From: Bacteroidota bacterium
GTDB lineage: Bacteria; Bacteroidota; Bacteroidia; Bacteroidales; UBA1556
Assembly: GCA_003648395.1 (NCBI GenBank)
Contig: QMPB01000186.1
Span: 1 to 7,775 of the forward strand
DNA: 7,775 nt
Direction of reading: 5' to 3'
Shown here: positions 5,699-7,775 of the stretch, in pieces
Layout: every line of letters begins with the position of its first letter
Numbering within the stretch: the first letter of the stretch is position 1
Notes under the pieces: generated by a model
The model's database searches: none
What the model saw: the letters and a program-made list of their open reading frames with translations, nothing else
Told to the model about the DNA's origin: nothing
Position numbers and translations under genes: made by a program

Positions 5699-7531
5699 TT
5701 AAGTCGCATCAACTACCCCAATAATATTAGAAAACTCTTTATCACAATAAATAATATGCATTGACTTTAACTTTAATAATGCTGCCCTTAGCTCTTGATG
5801 AGTAATTGTAGTATGAAGGTTTATGAGTTGAGAATAAAGTTCGTCAATTTTAATCACTTTATTATTAGCAAGTTTTAGGATATTCCAGTACAGCTCATTC
5901 GTAAAATCAAAATTAGCAACCTCCTTATTATTTAAATACTCTTTATAAGTAATATTTCTGTTGTTTTTAATAAGCTTGTATGTGTATGTATTTTCAGAAT
6001 AAGATTTATCTTTTTCTTGCATTTCTTCCCATTTATTATGGTTTGTAATCTTGTTTTTATTCCAGCTAAAAAGGTTGAATCTGTCTTTGTGATTTGAAAA
6101 TTGTGTTGGTAATAAATAGGTTATATTGTTAATGTTATATTTTTCTTTTTCATCTTCGGAAATCATAGAATAATACTTGCTCATTCTAGAAATAACTAAA
6201 GTAACATAGTCGTGATAGAGCGAATCTTCTCCTTTATTGTAAAAGAATCGCAGAAAATGTAAGTTATCCATCCCCTCTTGAATATCACTCTCTGTTTCAT
6301 CTATTAACCCAATAATAATATTTACCAATGGGTCAATCTCATATTTCTGAGCAAATTTTACGAAGAATATATTATTAGAAAAGTTATTGCTTTTCTGCAT
6401 CTTGCTCAATAGGGAATCAGAAACTCCATCATATCCAATAAAAATCTGTGTAAAACCTGCTGTTTGCATTTTCTTAATCAATTCTGCACTAAGATCCTCA
6501 TTGGGAATCATCTCAGCCCAAAACTCATAATCGTAATTATTTTTCAGTTTTGAGGCAATCATTAAATCCAATAATCTCTCAAAATGAGATGCATTTATGA
6601 AAATGTCATTATCTACAAAAGAGAAGCATACACTTTTGTAATTTCTTGCAATATATTCAATCTCTTGAACAATGTTTTCAGGGCTTCTTACTCTAAATTT
6701 GTAACCACTATTATAATCACAAAATTTACATTTGTTCCATGAGCAAGCCCGACTAGAATTAATAGGAATTACAATCTTATATTTTTTATCAGGCTCAGGA
6801 TAATTTATAAAGTAATCATCAAATTTAGGAAATGGGTAATTGTGAAAGTCTATATAGCTACTTCTATTGGTAGTAGAGATATTAATTTGACTTTGTTCTC
6901 TATATACCAATCTCGCTACAGAATTATAATCAAAAGTTTCGTTATTAAGATGTTTAGACAGCTCCAATAGAGGATATTCGCCCTCGCCCCAAGTAGCAAA
7001 ATCGAAATATGGATTCATTTTCATAACTTCCATAGCTGCTTCTTTGCTGCCAAATCCACCGATAATAATTTTAGCATTAGGAGCAATCTCTTTTATGGCT
7101 TTTGACACTACTACTGCTGGTATCCATTGATGAAATTTTGATGTGAAACCAATAAGAAGAATATTGTTGAAATCAAGTTTCTGAAGTTCTGTTTCTATTA
7201 TGGAATTTATATTTTCTTTAATTACAGATAGTTGCAGCTGCAGTTCTTCAACTGGTTTACTCTTATCAATTAATAATTCATATAATTCTAGTACTCTACT
7301 ATTTCCTATTTCATTATTATACATATCATTAATTAGAGAAATAAAAGGAAAAATCACTTCATTAGTTTCTTCACTTTCTCCAAAGGGTAGTATAGGATTA
7401 AATAGAAAATTCCAATATTTTATTTCGGTTTCAAAGTTATTTTCAAGCATGAAGCTCTTAAGGATTGACAATGAAGCTGAAGGAGTATATACGTCAGCAG
7501 GGGGTAGGTAGTTAAGGAGTATTTGCTTCAT
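5699..7531 (-). CDS. B12-binding-type radical SAM enzyme, RiPP-maturase-like
   Basis: This 610-aa enzyme has three parts. Residues 1-215 resemble the cobalamin-binding domain of class B radical SAM proteins: a PSASLSILKSFM start (17-28), LIGFTSKFHQW (126-136), IIIGGFGSKEAA (155-166) and GEGEYPLLEL (182-191). Residues about 250-450 are the radical SAM barrel, with RACSWNKCKFC (261-271) supplying Cys263, Cys268 and Cys271 for the 4Fe-4S cluster in CX4CX2C spacing, then FRVRSPENIVQEI (279-291) and FVDND (305-309). Residues about 541-603 look like a winged helix, comparable to the peptide-recognition tails of some RiPP enzymes. Related proteins carry out cobalamin-dependent C-methylation or other radical chemistry, often on ribosomal peptides; the substrate here is unknown and no precursor peptide is visible. 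The ATG gives the expected N-terminus; no Shine-Dalgarno is seen. The gene is convergent with umuDC and visibly more AT-rich than secDF, which may indicate acquisition. Confidence 0.85.
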   Translation of the reverse strand: MKQILLNYLPPADVYTPSASLSILKSFMLENNFETEIKYWNFLFNPILPFGESEETNEVIFPFISLINDMYNNEIGNSRVLELYELLIDKSKPVEELQLQLSVIKENINSIIETELQKLDFNNILLIGFTSKFHQWIPAVVVSKAIKEIAPNAKIIIGGFGSKEAAMEVMKMNPYFDFATWGEGEYPLLELSKHLNNETFDYNSVARLVYREQSQINISTTNRSSYIDFHNYPFPKFDDYFINYPEPDKKYKIVIPINSSRACSWNKCKFCDYNSGYKFRVRSPENIVQEIEYIARNYKSVCFSFVDNDIFINASHFERLLDLMIASKLKNNYDYEFWAEMIPNEDLSAELIKKMQTAGFTQIFIGYDGVSDSLLSKMQKSNNFSNNIFFVKFAQKYEIDPLVNIIIGLIDETESDIQEGMDNLHFLRFFYNKGEDSLYHDYVTLVISRMSKYYSMISEDEKEKYNINNITYLLPTQFSNHKDRFNLFSWNKNKITNHNKWEEMQEKDKSYSENTYTYKLIKNNRNITYKEYLNNKEVANFDFTNELYWNILKLANNKVIKIDELYSQLINLHTTITHQELRAALLKLKSMHIIYCDKEFSNIIGVVDAT

Positions 7532-7655
7532 TAATTAATTTGATTAATATATTATCAAAAGTAATAATAATAGTGTAGTCATTTGAGAATAGTTTAATCG
7601 AATAGATTTTGAAATTAATGGCTATAATTATTAAGGTGTAATCTATTTTCGTCAT
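7512..7655 (-). CDS. doubtful small ORF overlapping the radical SAM start
   Basis: A 47-codon frame starts at the ATG at 7655 (MTKIDYTLII) and ends at the TAA at 7512, overlapping the first 20 bases of the radical SAM gene in another frame. A TTG start at 7718 would extend it to 68 codons, but that extension lies in the repeat-like sequence. The translation is rich in I, N, K, Y and T, as AT-rich non-coding DNA tends to be. It has no double-Gly leader, no Cys cluster and no repeated core as expected of a RiPP precursor. The start overlap is the only argument for a translated partner, and the candidate radical SAM promoter lies inside it. Probably not a gene. Confidence 0.15.
   Translation of the reverse strand: MTKIDYTLIIIAINFKIYSIKLFSNDYTIIITFDNILIKLINEANTP
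7556..7563 (-). promoter_or_regulatory. candidate -7 element of the radical SAM gene promoter
   Basis: On the minus strand the bases read TACTTTTG, matching TAnnTTTG. A transcription start near 7549 would leave a leader of about 18 nt before the ATG at 7531. No TTG is found at the -33 position. An inverted repeat, TTTGAT (7539-7544) and ATCAAA (7554-7559), overlaps the element and the presumed start site and could be an operator. Confidence 0.35.
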
Positions 7656-7775
7656 TGCTGTCGGGCTGATATTTTTATTGCCACGGGTGAAACCCGTCAG
7701 ACTGTCTAAAAAGCCCAATTTCTGCGTTATGCTACTTTTTGTAAATGCTCATATACCTTAGTATACTGCGCTTTA
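7654..7775. repeat. candidate dispersed intergenic repeat, cut by the right edge
   Basis: The last ~120 bases differ from the AT-rich DNA beside them and are packed with short inverted repeats: ACGGGT-GAA-ACCCGT (7683-7697, perfect 6-bp stem), AGAC-T-GTCT (7699-7707), and TATAC-CTTA-GTATA (7752-7765). No protein frame is convincing. The style, especially the AGACTGTCT and GTATACTGCGC parts, resembles non-coding repeat families that I recall from intergenic regions of environmental bacteria, but this is from memory and no second copy is in the window. The left boundary is approximate. Confidence 0.35.

Noticed and set aside
7200..7511. 103-codon frame antisense to the radical SAM N-terminus
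   Set aside because: It is Ser/Leu/Ile-rich and opposite a well-supported domain, with no independent evidence of coding.

Overview
The window looks like the chromosome of an AT-rich member of the Bacteroidota, probably a Bacteroidales/Marinilabiliales-type organism; the genus cannot be read from this sequence. Four signs point there: SecD and SecF fused into one long polypeptide, a DUF1573 exported protein, promoter elements of the TAnnTTTG type, and no Shine-Dalgarno sequence in front of any start codon.

Layout from left to right. (1) The 5' end of a minus-strand DUF1573 exported protein (1-144) runs off the left edge. (2) A 312-bp AT-rich divergent intergenic region carries one candidate promoter for each flanking gene. 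(3) secDF (457-3621, +) encodes the proton-driven accessory membrane protein of Sec export and is closed by a strong intrinsic terminator. (4) A 290-bp non-coding gap holds a possible remnant of a minus-strand gene and, at its right end, a near-palindrome abutting the next start codon. (5) The two-gene umuDC operon (3912-4370 and 4372-5631, +; one base between the genes) encodes an error-prone translesion polymerase of the Pol V type. (6) A 67-bp convergent spacer has a modest inverted repeat. (7) A minus-strand gene (5699-7531) encodes a 610-aa radical SAM enzyme with an N-terminal cobalamin-binding-like region and a C-terminal winged-helix-like tail, reminiscent of peptide (RiPP) modifying enzymes. 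(8) The right end (about 7654-7775) has a different composition, is rich in short inverted repeats, and looks like a dispersed intergenic repeat cut by the window edge.

The parts are functionally separate: envelope/export housekeeping on the left, inducible DNA-damage tolerance in the middle, and an accessory enzyme of unknown substrate on the right. The items most worth follow-up are the B12-type radical SAM enzyme, which has no recognisable precursor peptide or partner in view, the near-palindrome and tiny upstream ORF at the umuD start, and the repeat-like right end. I see no tRNA, rRNA, CRISPR array or intact insertion sequence.
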